Shown here piece by piece: positions 1 through 8,190 of a stretch of 64,000 nt of DNA; the first letter of the stretch is position 1, and each line of letters opens with the position of its first letter. The position numbers and the translations under genes were made by a program. The stretch is taken from positions 356,131-420,130 of the forward strand of contig JBASFK010000001.1 of assembly GCA_049652985.1 (NCBI GenBank). The letters are read 5' to 3'. Source of the DNA: UBA7657 sp049652985. Lineage in GTDB: Bacteria > Pseudomonadota > Alphaproteobacteria > Micavibrionales > Micavibrionaceae. The notes beneath the pieces were generated by a model. It saw nothing but the letters and a program-made list of their open reading frames with translations, was not told the DNA's origin and made no database searches.

Positions 1-357
1 CTCCGAAGCCTCGCCCCGCTTCACAATCCGCATGCTTCCCTTCGGCCAGCCCCAGTTCTTCACCGCCTCAGAAAAACGCTTCGCCCGCACCTCGTCCGTT
101 ATCAAATGCAGCGCCCCGCATCTGTTCCACTCAATGTCGCGCAATTGCTCGAATGCCTTCAGCGCCAGCGGAAATGCGTCGCTATAATATCCCCGCTCCG
201 CCGACAGCCGCGGGTTATAAAGCCCAATCGAATTGCCTGACGCCCCCGGCGCGATCTCTCCCGCCGCCTCATATATAATCGGCTCCGCCCCCGCCTGCCT
301 CAGCACCCAGGCGCAAGCCGTACCCGCGAGTCCCGCCCCGATAATCGCCACTTTCAC
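1..357 (-). CDS. mnmC: FAD-dependent oxidoreductase half of MnmC (partial)
   Basis: The frame opens at a GTG at 357 and runs off the left edge, so only the first 119 residues are visible. They form the start of a Rossmann fold: GAGLAGTACA at residues 7-16 is the FAD-binding GxGxxG motif, and the IGLYNP stretch near residue 44 matches the DAO-type domain of MnmC. In that family this half oxidatively removes the carboxymethyl group of cmnm5U34 in tRNA to give nm5U. It overlaps the upstream methyltransferase by four bases (GTGA). The two activities that are fused in E. coli MnmC are therefore separate, translationally coupled genes here. Confidence 0.85.
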   Translation of the reverse strand, partial: MKVAIIGAGLAGTACAWVLRQAGAEPIIYEAAGEIAPGASGNSIGLYNPRLSAERGYYSDAFPLALKAFEQLRDIEWNRCGALHLITDEVRAKRFSEAVKNWGWPKGSMRIVKRGEASE

Positions 358-1013
358 AGCTTCATCCCTTTAATCATGTGCCACTTAGTTCCATAACCTT
401 TGATACGTTTCACATCGAACCCCGCCGCCCGCAGGCCCCGCCTGACAAATCCCGCCGCGGTGAATGTCGCAAATGTCGCCCCCGCGTTGCTCAGCCGCGC
501 CATATTTTGAAAAATTGTTTCCGTCCACATCTCCGGGTTTTTCCTCGGCTTGAACCCGTCCAGAAACCAGCAATCTATTTTCTTATTTATCTCCGGCATC
601 GCCGCATTCACATCATAAAAAATCAAAGTCAGTATGCAATTCTCACTCATCGCGATACGATGCGTCCCGGAAATATTATCCGGATATTTCTCCAGCAGCG
701 CCTTAAGCTCCCCCGGGAATTTTTTCCGCCACGGCTCCAGCGCGTTTTCAATCTCCTCCCGCGTCAATGGAAATTTCTCGACCGAAATAAAATGCAGTTT
801 GCCGCCCGCATTCGTCTCATTCCATAACCGCCACGCGCATAGAAAATTCAGCCCGGTCCCGAATCCCGTCTCAAAAATCGTAAATCCTTCCCGCCTTTGC
901 CACCGCTCCGGCAGGTCGTTCCCCTCAAGGAACACATATTCCGTCTCCGCAAAGCCGTTTTCTGCGGAAAAATACACGTCGTCGAACTCTTTGGACCTTG
1001 GCGCGCCCTTCAT
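354..1013 (-). CDS. mnmD: tRNA 5-aminomethyl-2-thiouridine methyltransferase MnmD
   Basis: This is the SAM-dependent methyltransferase half of the MnmC pathway, converting nm5U34 to mnm5U34 in tRNA. The N-terminal block FDDVYFS followed by ETEYVFLEGN, the SAM-binding stretch ETGFGTGLNF and the catalytic-region signature FLDGFKPRKNPEMW are all typical of DUF752/MnmD. About 219 residues from the ATG at 1013 is a normal length for a stand-alone MnmD. Family similarity seems to begin a few residues earlier (an Asn-Ile-Asp-Ile-Trp stretch at 1020-1034), where no ATG, GTG or TTG is available, so the true start is uncertain; an ATT codon at 1031 is one option. The gene diverges from the M3 peptidase and is followed by the oxidoreductase half. 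Confidence 0.88.
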   Translation of the reverse strand: MKGAPRSKEFDDVYFSAENGFAETEYVFLEGNDLPERWQRREGFTIFETGFGTGLNFLCAWRLWNETNAGGKLHFISVEKFPLTREEIENALEPWRKKFPGELKALLEKYPDNISGTHRIAMSENCILTLIFYDVNAAMPEINKKIDCWFLDGFKPRKNPEMWTETIFQNMARLSNAGATFATFTAAGFVRRGLRAAGFDVKRIKGYGTKWHMIKGMKL

Positions 1014-1055
1014 TTTGTTCCATATATCAATATTGGCGAGTAAAAAGGAATAAAA

Positions 1056-3113
1056 ATGGCCCCCCCTGTTACAGATAACCCCCTTCTTAAGACTTCCACG
1101 CTGCCCAACCACGCGCCCCCCTTCAGCAGCATCCGGACCGAACATTACATGGAAGCCGTCGAGGCGGGCATCAAACAGGCCCGCGCGGAAGTCGATTCCA
1201 TCAAAAACAACCCCGCCGCTCCCGATTTCGAGAACACCATCACCGCGCTTGAAAATTCATCCGAACTGCTCGGTACGGCCACGACCATATTCTACAACCA
1301 GCTCGCCTGCATGGGCGGCGACGATCTCCAGGACCTCGCCGATAAAATCGGGCCCGTCGCTTCGAATTTCTCCACCGACATCATCCAGGACGAAAAACTC
1401 TTCGACCGCGTCAAGGCCGTGCATGACCGTATGCACGAATTAAAACTCACGCCCGAGCAGAAAACCCTCCTCGACGATACCTACAAAAGCTTCGTGCGCG
1501 GCGGCGCGCTCCTGGGCAGGGAACAAAAACAACGTTTGCGCGAAATCAGCGAGCAACTCTCCGTGCTCAGCCCGGTTTTCTCCAACAATTCGAAAAAATC
1601 CGCCGAGAAATTCGAACTCGTCGTCGCCGATAAAAACGACCTCGCCGGCATGCCGGACATAGCGCTCGAACAGGCCGCGCACACAGCCGAAGAACGCGGC
1701 TACAAGGGCAAATTTCTCATCACCCTCGATATGCCGAGCTACATCCCCTTCATCCAGTACGCCCACAATCGCGAACTCCGTGAAAAAGCCTGGCGCGCCT
1801 TCGCCTCCCGCGCATGGAAGGATGAATTCGACAACACCGAAAACGTTCTCAAAATGGTGCGCCTCAAGCATGAACGCGCCAATCTTCTCGGCTACAAAAC
1901 CCACGCCCATTACGTGCTCGAGGAACGCATGGCCGAAAAACCGGAAACGGTCATGGAATTCCTCGAAAAAATGAAAAAATCCTACCGCCCCGCCGCGCTG
2001 AAGGACCTCAAGAATCTGCAGGCCTTCGCGCGGGAACAGGGGCTGAAAGACGACCTCAAACCCTGGGACGTCCCCTATTACGGCGAAAAAATGAAGGAAG
2101 CCCTGTTCAAATTCTCATCCGAGGAACTGCGCCCCTATCTGCCGCTCGACAACGTCCTCAAAGGCACGTTCCAGCATTTCAGCAAACTGTTTGGCCTGAA
2201 ATTCGAAAAAACCGATAAATATCCCAAATGGCACCCCGACGTTCAGGCCTTCGACGTCGTGAACGAAAAAGACGGCTCGTTTGTCGGCACTTTCTACGCC
2301 GACTTTTACCCCCGCAAGGGCAAGAAAGACGGCGCATGGAAAACCAGCTACCGCGACCAAGGGCTTTTCCTCGGTCGTATCGAGCGCCCGCTCGTCGCCA
2401 TCGTCTGCAATTTCACGAAACCGACCGGCACCGCACCCTCTCTGCTCAGCCACGACGAAGTCGTCACGCTGTTCCATGAAATGGGCCACGCCATTCACGC
2501 CCTGCTATCGAATGTCACCTACCGCTCCCTCTCAGGCACCAGCGTGCTCTATGATTTCGTCGAACTCCCCTCACAAGTCCAGGAAAACTGGTGCTACGAG
2601 AAAGAAACGCTCGATCTTTTCGCCGCGCATTATCAAACGGGTGAAAAAATCCCGACCGACCTCATCGAAAAAGTCCGCAGCGCCATGAATTTCATGGTCG
2701 GCTGGACCGGCCTGCGCCAGCTCAACTTCGCCCTGCTCGACATGGCCTGGCACGCGCAGGACACCAGCAAAATCACCGACGCCGCCGCGTTCGAGGACGC
2801 CGCCTGCGCCGACACCACGCTGTTTCCACGCATGGCGGGTCCGTCATCCAACGCCTTCACGCACATCTTCGGCGGCGGTTATTCGGCAGGCTATTACAGC
2901 TATAAATGGGCGGAAGTTCTGGACGCCGACACGTTCGAGCTCTTCAAGGAACGCGGTCTCTACGACCGCAAAACTGCCGACGCCTATAAAAACGAAATCC
3001 TCTCGCGTGGCGGCAGCGAACATCCCAAAATTCTATATAAGCGTTTTCGCGGCCGCGACGCCGATCCCGATGCGCTTCTGCGCCGTGAAGGCTTACTGCC
3101 GAAGGCCGCTTAG
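1056..3113 (+). CDS. dcp: M3 family metallopeptidase (peptidyl-dipeptidase Dcp-like)
   Basis: A 685-residue zinc peptidase of the thimet oligopeptidase/Dcp family that degrades short peptides. The zinc site HEMGH lies at residues 474-478, with the third ligand expected in the ELPSQ region downstream (DFVELPSQVQENW). The C-terminal HIFGGGYSAGYYSY block and the ILSRGGSE segment match Dcp more closely than oligopeptidase A. There is no signal peptide, so it is probably cytoplasmic. A purine-rich AAAAGG lies just upstream of the ATG at 1056. The 3' end overlaps the convergent arginase-family gene by 21 bases. Confidence 0.9.
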   Translation: MAPPVTDNPLLKTSTLPNHAPPFSSIRTEHYMEAVEAGIKQARAEVDSIKNNPAAPDFENTITALENSSELLGTATTIFYNQLACMGGDDLQDLADKIGPVASNFSTDIIQDEKLFDRVKAVHDRMHELKLTPEQKTLLDDTYKSFVRGGALLGREQKQRLREISEQLSVLSPVFSNNSKKSAEKFELVVADKNDLAGMPDIALEQAAHTAEERGYKGKFLITLDMPSYIPFIQYAHNRELREKAWRAFASRAWKDEFDNTENVLKMVRLKHERANLLGYKTHAHYVLEERMAEKPETVMEFLEKMKKSYRPAALKDLKNLQAFAREQGLKDDLKPWDVPYYGEKMKEALFKFSSEELRPYLPLDNVLKGTFQHFSKLFGLKFEKTDKYPKWHPDVQAFDVVNEKDGSFVGTFYADFYPRKGKKDGAWKTSYRDQGLFLGRIERPLVAIVCNFTKPTGTAPSLLSHDEVVTLFHEMGHAIHALLSNVTYRSLSGTSVLYDFVELPSQVQENWCYEKETLDLFAAHYQTGEKIPTDLIEKVRSAMNFMVGWTGLRQLNFALLDMAWHAQDTSKITDAAAFEDAACADTTLFPRMAGPSSNAFTHIFGGGYSAGYYSYKWAEVLDADTFELFKERGLYDRKTADAYKNEILSRGGSEHPKILYKRFRGRDADPDALLRREGLLPKAA

Positions 3114-4037
3114 AATTGCCATGAGCAAATCCTTGAGCAGCGCATATGTTTGCTCGGCGCCGGGCAGCGCCGGGTTAAATTCAACGATTTCGACCATGTC
3201 GGGCTGGCGTAAATTCGTCAGATGATCGAGCGCCGCCAGCATTTCCTCGCGGTTGAATCCGCCCAACTCGGGCGATCCCACAGCCGGCGCCGCCGCCGGG
3301 TCGAACGCATCGAGATCGATCGACAGCACGAGGTAATCAATATTTTTTGAAATGCTCTTCAGTGCCTTCGCAAACACCTTCTTCATGTCTGCGCCCGAAA
3401 TATCTTTCATCGACAAGGCATGAATGCCGAGATCCGAGATCCGGCGGTTCTCTTCACGTTCCGTACTGCGCAGGCCCAGGTAAATAATATGCTCGGGCCG
3501 CAGCACCGGGCTCGCTCCGCCGATGGTGACGAAATCCTCGTCGCCCAGCCCCAGCAGCGCCGCCAGCGGCATGCCGTGATACGCTTTCGACGGGCTGGTC
3601 TCCGGCGTATGGATATCCCCGTGTGCATCCACCCAGATAACGCCGATGCGCCCATGCGCATTCTTGGCGCGCGCAAACCCGGCAATACTGCCCGCCGCCA
3701 TGGAATGATCGCCGCCCAAAGTCACGGGCACGGCACCGCTTTTCACGGCGCTTTCAACATCGTTGGCAATAGAGCGGCAATTCTCCAGGACGATTACCCG
3801 CCGCTCCGGACTGCCTAGCGCAGGCAAATTCGGACGAACCTTAAGCTCTTCCTGGTAAAGCGCTGCCGGATCCTTGAACCACGTAGCCTGCAGACCGCCG
3901 GTACCGAGTTCACGCTCCAAACCGTGATTTTTCATTTCCACAGGGCCGCGCTCGCTTCCCGCAATTTGCGCCCCCGCGCCGCAGACGGAAGGGATCAGGC
4001 TGATTTGTTTTTTCTGCTTGGCAGTCTTGTCGCGCAT
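3093..4037 (-). CDS. Arginase-family ureohydrolase
   Basis: A 314-residue member of the arginase/agmatinase superfamily of binuclear manganese hydrolases. The metal-binding motifs are present in order: GGDHS, DAHGDIHT followed by PETSPS, and SIDLDAFDP. The stretch YHGMPLAALLG after the second motif is characteristic of true arginases, which split arginine into ornithine and urea, rather than agmatinases; substrate is inferred from that. The gene is monocistronic by appearance and converges on the M3 peptidase with a 21-base overlap. The first dozen residues are Lys/Gln-rich and probably not part of the fold. Confidence 0.85.
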   Translation of the reverse strand: MRDKTAKQKKQISLIPSVCGAGAQIAGSERGPVEMKNHGLERELGTGGLQATWFKDPAALYQEELKVRPNLPALGSPERRVIVLENCRSIANDVESAVKSGAVPVTLGGDHSMAAGSIAGFARAKNAHGRIGVIWVDAHGDIHTPETSPSKAYHGMPLAALLGLGDEDFVTIGGASPVLRPEHIIYLGLRSTEREENRRISDLGIHALSMKDISGADMKKVFAKALKSISKNIDYLVLSIDLDAFDPAAAPAVGSPELGGFNREEMLAALDHLTNLRQPDMVEIVEFNPALPGAEQTYALLKDLLMAILSGLRQ

Positions 4038-4147
4038 TAGCCCGCTTTATATTATGAAAACATAAATGGAATTTCTGCCTATAGCATGAGGCAGAATGTG
4101 TAAGTTTGGGGTTTATTCGAAGGGAAATAAAGAGTTTTCGACCCTTT

Positions 4148-4423
4148 TCAGGCGCAGGCACCGCAACCTGGGCCGGTCATGCGGCTCTCAAGCATGGCGA
4201 TTGCCTTCTTGGTCATGGGCGCCTTGTAACCGGCCAGTGACAGGCTGCGGGCCCGCTGGGCGAGCGTAGAAGCGCCGATTTTGAAGGAAATGCCGTTTTT
4301 GGCGGAAGCTTCGGAAAGCGTGAACACGGCCATAAAACCAAGCGGATCCGCGTCGCAGGACTCTATCGTCACCTCGCGGATGTCGGATTCCCAGTTCTCC
4401 GGTGAATAAAAAGAGTAGTTCAT
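4148..4423 (-). CDS. Hypothetical small protein with Cys-containing C-terminus
   Basis: A 91-residue protein I cannot assign. I chose the ATG at 4423 because AGGGA sits five bases upstream; an in-frame GTG at 4438 would add five residues. The C-terminus ends GPGCGACA, giving two cysteines three residues apart, which could bind metal or be redox active (inference). There is no signal peptide or membrane segment. It lies alone between the arginase-family gene and the CheD-like gene on the same strand. Confidence 0.55.
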   Translation of the reverse strand: MNYSFYSPENWESDIREVTIESCDADPLGFMAVFTLSEASAKNGISFKIGASTLAQRARSLSLAGYKAPMTKKAIAMLESRMTGPGCGACA

Positions 4424-4523
4424 GCTAATCCCTGACACGTGCGCGCTTGAGAAAACGCTTGTAATTTAAAGGTATCTTACAAGGTTGGAGCGGTGCAAGA
4501 AAAAATCAACTGTGCCGGGAATT

Positions 4524-5144
4524 TTATTTTGAAATTGTCCTCTCCGCGTTCTGCATTGCGGAAAAATCCGTTGCGCGGCGCAGCACCATGCGCACGGCAC
4601 GCCCCGTGGAAGGAAAAAAGTGAACGCGGCGCACGTACGAACCGCCAAGATCCTCGTTCAGGACGCCCAAACCCTTCCGCGTGATATATTCTCTCACAAA
4701 AATGTAATTTTTTGTGCCAGCGTCCCGCTTTTCCTCGCCGGGCATCGTGCCACCACCAATCAGGCGCATCTGGATACGGTGCTTGCCCGCACCGCGCTTT
4801 TTCATCTCGGTGATGCAGTCCTCGACTGGTTTTATAGCGTGGATGCGTGATTTTTCGTCACCCTGCTCGAAATGAGGAAAAGTCTCCAGCAAGGCAGGCG
4901 GAACCAGCACATACCCCATCGCCCCGATCTTGAGCTCCGTATCATGCATGGTCACCAGCACCCCGCTGCCCACATTGGCCACGTACATCACCCCGCTCCC
5001 GTCCCCGCACAGGACCTCCCCAGGCTCCAGTATCATCGGCTGCGCCTCGAACTGGGCGTTGAAATAGGCGTCGGAAGCCGAGCCCATGCGCCGTTCAGGA
5101 CGGGCAGTTGAAGAGTCAGGACTGTCTTTGTCGTTCGGGCTCAT
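4524..5144 (-). CDS. CheD-like protein lacking the deamidase catalytic triad
   Basis: 206 residues that align over the whole CheD fold, the chemoreceptor glutamine deamidase. Matching blocks are the VGSGVLVTMHD strand, IGAMGYVLVP, the IGGG turn, GTKNY and DLGGSYVRRVHF followed by the STGRAV strand. The catalytic cysteine of the GSC motif is Gly61 here, the catalytic histidine of the MAHVMLP motif is Tyr78, and the accessory threonine aligns with Val55. Deamidase activity is therefore unlikely, and a binding role is more plausible (inference). No chemoreceptor or other che gene is in the window. It is followed after three bases by the sterol-desaturase-family gene. Confidence 0.75.
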   Translation of the reverse strand: MSPNDKDSPDSSTARPERRMGSASDAYFNAQFEAQPMILEPGEVLCGDGSGVMYVANVGSGVLVTMHDTELKIGAMGYVLVPPALLETFPHFEQGDEKSRIHAIKPVEDCITEMKKRGAGKHRIQMRLIGGGTMPGEEKRDAGTKNYIFVREYITRKGLGVLNEDLGGSYVRRVHFFPSTGRAVRMVLRRATDFSAMQNAERTISK

Positions 5145-5147
5145 TTT

Positions 5148-6089
5148 CTAGGAAACCTTCGCCAGCATGATTTCTTCCGGTGTACGGGTGTTATCCGGAT
5201 AGATAGCCTGGATTTGCGCGCGCCTTCTCTGGCTCAGGAACGGCCACATCAACTGGTGTTTGAAGAGCGGTGGCATATATTCCGGGATACCGATGAATTT
5301 CGGCGGTCGCTTGCTCGCGCTGTTATAATACGTGCCAAACAACAGGTCCCAGATCACAACATTCTCGCCGTAATTCATATCGCCCTCATCGAGATTCATC
5401 GAATGATGCCAGCGATGCACGCCCGGCGTCGCGAAAATATAATCCAGCCACCCAAAACGCATCTCGACATTGCAATGCGTCAGCACGCCGACATAGGCCG
5501 TCACGATACTCGCCCACTGCACGACCTCCAGCGGCGCACCAAGCGACAACAAAACGCTCATGCCAAGCACGATCTTCCACACGGAATCCATGAAATGAAA
5601 ACGCCCCGTGTTAATCACCCACAAACGCCGCACGCTGTGATGAATCGCGTGGAGCCGCCAGAACAATGGCCATTCATGCGAAATACGGTGCGCCCAGTAA
5701 AGCCCGAACTCCGCCGCGACAACGCCAAGGCTTGCCTGCGCCCACATCGGCCAGTCGCGCGGCCAGATGCTGTATCCCGTTTCCGTTACTGGCTTGATAA
5801 GTTCCGCAAGCCCCAGCGCGCCGCTGAAAATCATGATGCCCTGCACCGTGCCCTTGCTGGTGAGCGTATGCGCGATATTCGCGAATGTCTGCCCGTCATT
5901 CTCCAGCCATTCTTTTTCATGCGGCATCCAGCGCTCAAGAAAAATCAGCGCCGTAATCAGGAAAATATAGGCAATGTTGAAATAAATGATCGGGTGCCCC
6001 ACGGAAAACCCATACGCCGAAACACCGAGGCAGATCGCCATCAGCCCCGGCCACGAAATCCAGGAAAAAATGTATTTAGAGCTGTTCAT
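5148..6089 (-). CDS. Sterol desaturase / fatty acid hydroxylase family protein
   Basis: A 313-residue integral membrane di-iron enzyme of the ERG3/sterol desaturase superfamily. The histidine clusters that bind the iron are visible: HRISHE, HAIHH and HRWHH, then the aromatic NYGENVVIWDLLFGTYYN motif typical of the bacterial branch. Several hydrophobic segments precede the first cluster (starting about residue 10 and 35). Such enzymes hydroxylate or desaturate lipids; the substrate cannot be read from sequence. It is transcribed with the CheD-like gene, which starts three bases after its neighbour's boundary. Confidence 0.88.
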   Translation of the reverse strand: MNSSKYIFSWISWPGLMAICLGVSAYGFSVGHPIIYFNIAYIFLITALIFLERWMPHEKEWLENDGQTFANIAHTLTSKGTVQGIMIFSGALGLAELIKPVTETGYSIWPRDWPMWAQASLGVVAAEFGLYWAHRISHEWPLFWRLHAIHHSVRRLWVINTGRFHFMDSVWKIVLGMSVLLSLGAPLEVVQWASIVTAYVGVLTHCNVEMRFGWLDYIFATPGVHRWHHSMNLDEGDMNYGENVVIWDLLFGTYYNSASKRPPKFIGIPEYMPPLFKHQLMWPFLSQRRRAQIQAIYPDNTRTPEEIMLAKVS

Positions 6090-6107
6090 CCCGGCCTCGA
6101 TTTTGCC

Positions 6108-7088
6108 TCAACTTGCCGCGCGCTTCAACCGGTCATTGATGGCCACGCCAAGTCCAGCATCGGGAATGGGCATTACGGCTATCCCCTTATGTTCCGGCCT
6201 GTCCAGCTCCCTCAGCATCGCGAACAAATTCGCCGCCGCCTGGTGCAGGTCGCCCTCTTCGCTGAGGTTCCTGCGCATGGAATCCGGCAGGCTCATCGCC
6301 GCGCCGCCTCCTTTAATACCTATAAAGCGCAGAGAACTGAACCCCAGCAACGCCTCACCGGGATTGAGATCGACCGCGTTCATACGCAGGGGAATTTTCG
6401 GCGCGTAGTGCTTGAGCAATAATCCCGGCGATTTAGGCTTCGCGCTATCGCCCGTTTCATATTCCACTTTCTCACCCAGCGCGGCAGAAATATCTTCCGC
6501 CGTCACTGCGCCGGGGCGCAGGATCACAGGCGCACCGCCCGATAAATCCACAACAGTGGATTCCAAACCCACGCTCGATGCCCCCGCCGCCAAAATCATG
6601 TCGACCTTGCCGCCCAAACTTTCCACAACATGCGCAGGGCTGGTCGGTGAAACCGTGCCCGATAAATTCGCACTCGGCGCCACCAGCGGAAACCCGCACG
6701 CTTTAATCAACTTTTTCGCAACCGGGTGATTGGGCACCCGCACCGCCAGCGTCTCCAGCCCCGCGCTCGCCAGTTCCGAAACCGGGCAGTTTTTCGCGCG
6801 CGGAAGGATAATCGTCAGCGGCCCGGGCCAGAATTTTTGCGCCAGCGCTTCCGCCCGCTCGTTCATCTCGGCGCAGGACGCAACATCAGAAATTTCCGCG
6901 AAATGCGCAATCAACGGGTTGAACTGCGGCCTGCCCTTGATCTCGAAAATATTCGCGACCGCCTTGCCGTCGAACGCATTACCCGCGAGGCCGTAAACCG
7001 TCTCGGTCGGCATGCCAACAACCCCGCCGGATTTTAAAATCTCCGCCGCTTTGGCAATATTTTCATCTGTAGCGCTGACAAGATTCAT
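6108..7088 (-). CDS. tsaC: Threonylcarbamoyl-AMP synthase (Sua5/TsaC, two-domain)
   Basis: This enzyme makes threonylcarbamoyl-AMP from threonine, bicarbonate and ATP for the universal t6A37 modification of tRNAs. The N-terminal YrdC domain includes the motifs GMPTETVYGLAG, KGRP and PLIAHF, and APSANLSG. At 326 residues it also has the C-terminal Sua5 domain (SPGLLLKHYAPKIPL linker onwards), so it is the long Sua5 form rather than the short TsaC of E. coli. It is encoded on the same strand as, and just downstream of, anmK. Confidence 0.93.
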   Translation of the reverse strand: MNLVSATDENIAKAAEILKSGGVVGMPTETVYGLAGNAFDGKAVANIFEIKGRPQFNPLIAHFAEISDVASCAEMNERAEALAQKFWPGPLTIILPRAKNCPVSELASAGLETLAVRVPNHPVAKKLIKACGFPLVAPSANLSGTVSPTSPAHVVESLGGKVDMILAAGASSVGLESTVVDLSGGAPVILRPGAVTAEDISAALGEKVEYETGDSAKPKSPGLLLKHYAPKIPLRMNAVDLNPGEALLGFSSLRFIGIKGGGAAMSLPDSMRRNLSEEGDLHQAAANLFAMLRELDRPEHKGIAVMPIPDAGLGVAINDRLKRAAS

Positions 7089-7099
7089 GCGGCTTTATA

Positions 7100-8179
7100 T
7101 CACGGCTTATAAAGAACGCCACCGGTTAAAGGCCTCGGAACGCCCGTCGTTTCCGGCAGGCTCAGCGGCTCGCCCAGTAAACTCCGCACCGCGAGATAGG
7201 CGAACCCTTCCGCCTCCACCGCATCGCCGTTCCAGCCCAGTTTCTCCACAGGGTTCACCGGCGCAGCCAGGACAATCCCGAGATAATTCAGCAAGAACGC
7301 GTTATGCCGCCCGCCGCCGGTCACTAGCCATTGCCGTGGCCGCTCCGGGAAAAAATCCAGCGCGCGTTTCACCGCCTCGACCGTGAACGCCGCCAGCGTC
7401 GCCGCGCCGTCCTCACAGGATAATCCCTTCAGTGCACTGACATCCCACGCATCACGGTCCAGCGATTTCGGCGGCCTCGCCTCGAAATAAGAATTCGCGA
7501 GTAACTTCTCTAAAATATTTTTATTAATTGTCCCCTTCGACGCATACATCCCGTCTTTATCGTAATCGCCGCAATCATGGCTCTTCACCCAGTCGTCGAT
7601 CAGCGCATTGCCCGGCCCGGTATCGAACGCGAGAATTTTATCCGCGCCGATCCACGTCACATTCGCCACGCCGCCGATATTCAGCACCGCCACCGGCGGC
7701 TCGATATTGTCACCCTTGATACGCGCCGCATGATAAAGCGGCAGCAGCGGCGCGCCCTGCCCGCCCGCTTTCACATCCGCGCTGCGAAAATCCGCAACCG
7801 TTTGAATCCCAACTTCTCGCGCCAGCCGCGCCGCGTCGCCGATCTGCACCGTCACGCGCTGCGCCGGGTTGTGATAAACCGTCTGCCCGTGAAACCCGAT
7901 CACCTCGACATCGCCAGCCGCAATTTTCTCCTGTTCCAGCAGCGCCCGGACCGCCTCGATATGCCGGTCGGTGACAATTTTTTCCGCCGCCGCGCTCCGC
8001 TCCGCCCTGCCGAAATTCGCGCGTATCACCTCCCGCTCTTCTTCCGTATAAAGCAGGCTGAAAAAGCCCATCGGCCGCACAAAATCATGCCCGTCCGTCT
8101 CCAGCAACGCGGCATCCACGCCGTCCAGCGACGTGCCCGACATCAGCCCTATGGCTCTATAGACTTTTCCTGTTCCCAT
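7100..8179 (-). CDS. anmK: Anhydro-N-acetylmuramic acid kinase AnmK
   Basis: A 359-residue sugar kinase that cleaves and phosphorylates 1,6-anhydro-MurNAc from peptidoglycan turnover to give MurNAc-6-phosphate. The N-terminal IGLMSGTSLDGVDAAL phosphate loop, GFHGQTVYHNP, VLNIGGVANVT and DTGPGNALIDDW are family signatures. It works in the same recycling pathway as NagZ, encoded at 44.4 kb. It is divergent from tyrS with only 11 bases between the start codons, so each promoter must lie inside the other gene's 5' end. Confidence 0.95.
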   Translation of the reverse strand: MGTGKVYRAIGLMSGTSLDGVDAALLETDGHDFVRPMGFFSLLYTEEEREVIRANFGRAERSAAAEKIVTDRHIEAVRALLEQEKIAAGDVEVIGFHGQTVYHNPAQRVTVQIGDAARLAREVGIQTVADFRSADVKAGGQGAPLLPLYHAARIKGDNIEPPVAVLNIGGVANVTWIGADKILAFDTGPGNALIDDWVKSHDCGDYDKDGMYASKGTINKNILEKLLANSYFEARPPKSLDRDAWDVSALKGLSCEDGAATLAAFTVEAVKRALDFFPERPRQWLVTGGGRHNAFLLNYLGIVLAAPVNPVEKLGWNGDAVEAEGFAYLAVRSLLGEPLSLPETTGVPRPLTGGVLYKP

Positions 8180-8190
8180 GCGTATAGATT

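Noticed and set aside
5214..6422. 402-codon plus-strand open frame opposite the sterol-desaturase and Sua5 genes
   Set aside because: It is Arg/His-rich, matches no family and lies antisense to two clear genes; it is a shadow of high-GC coding DNA.
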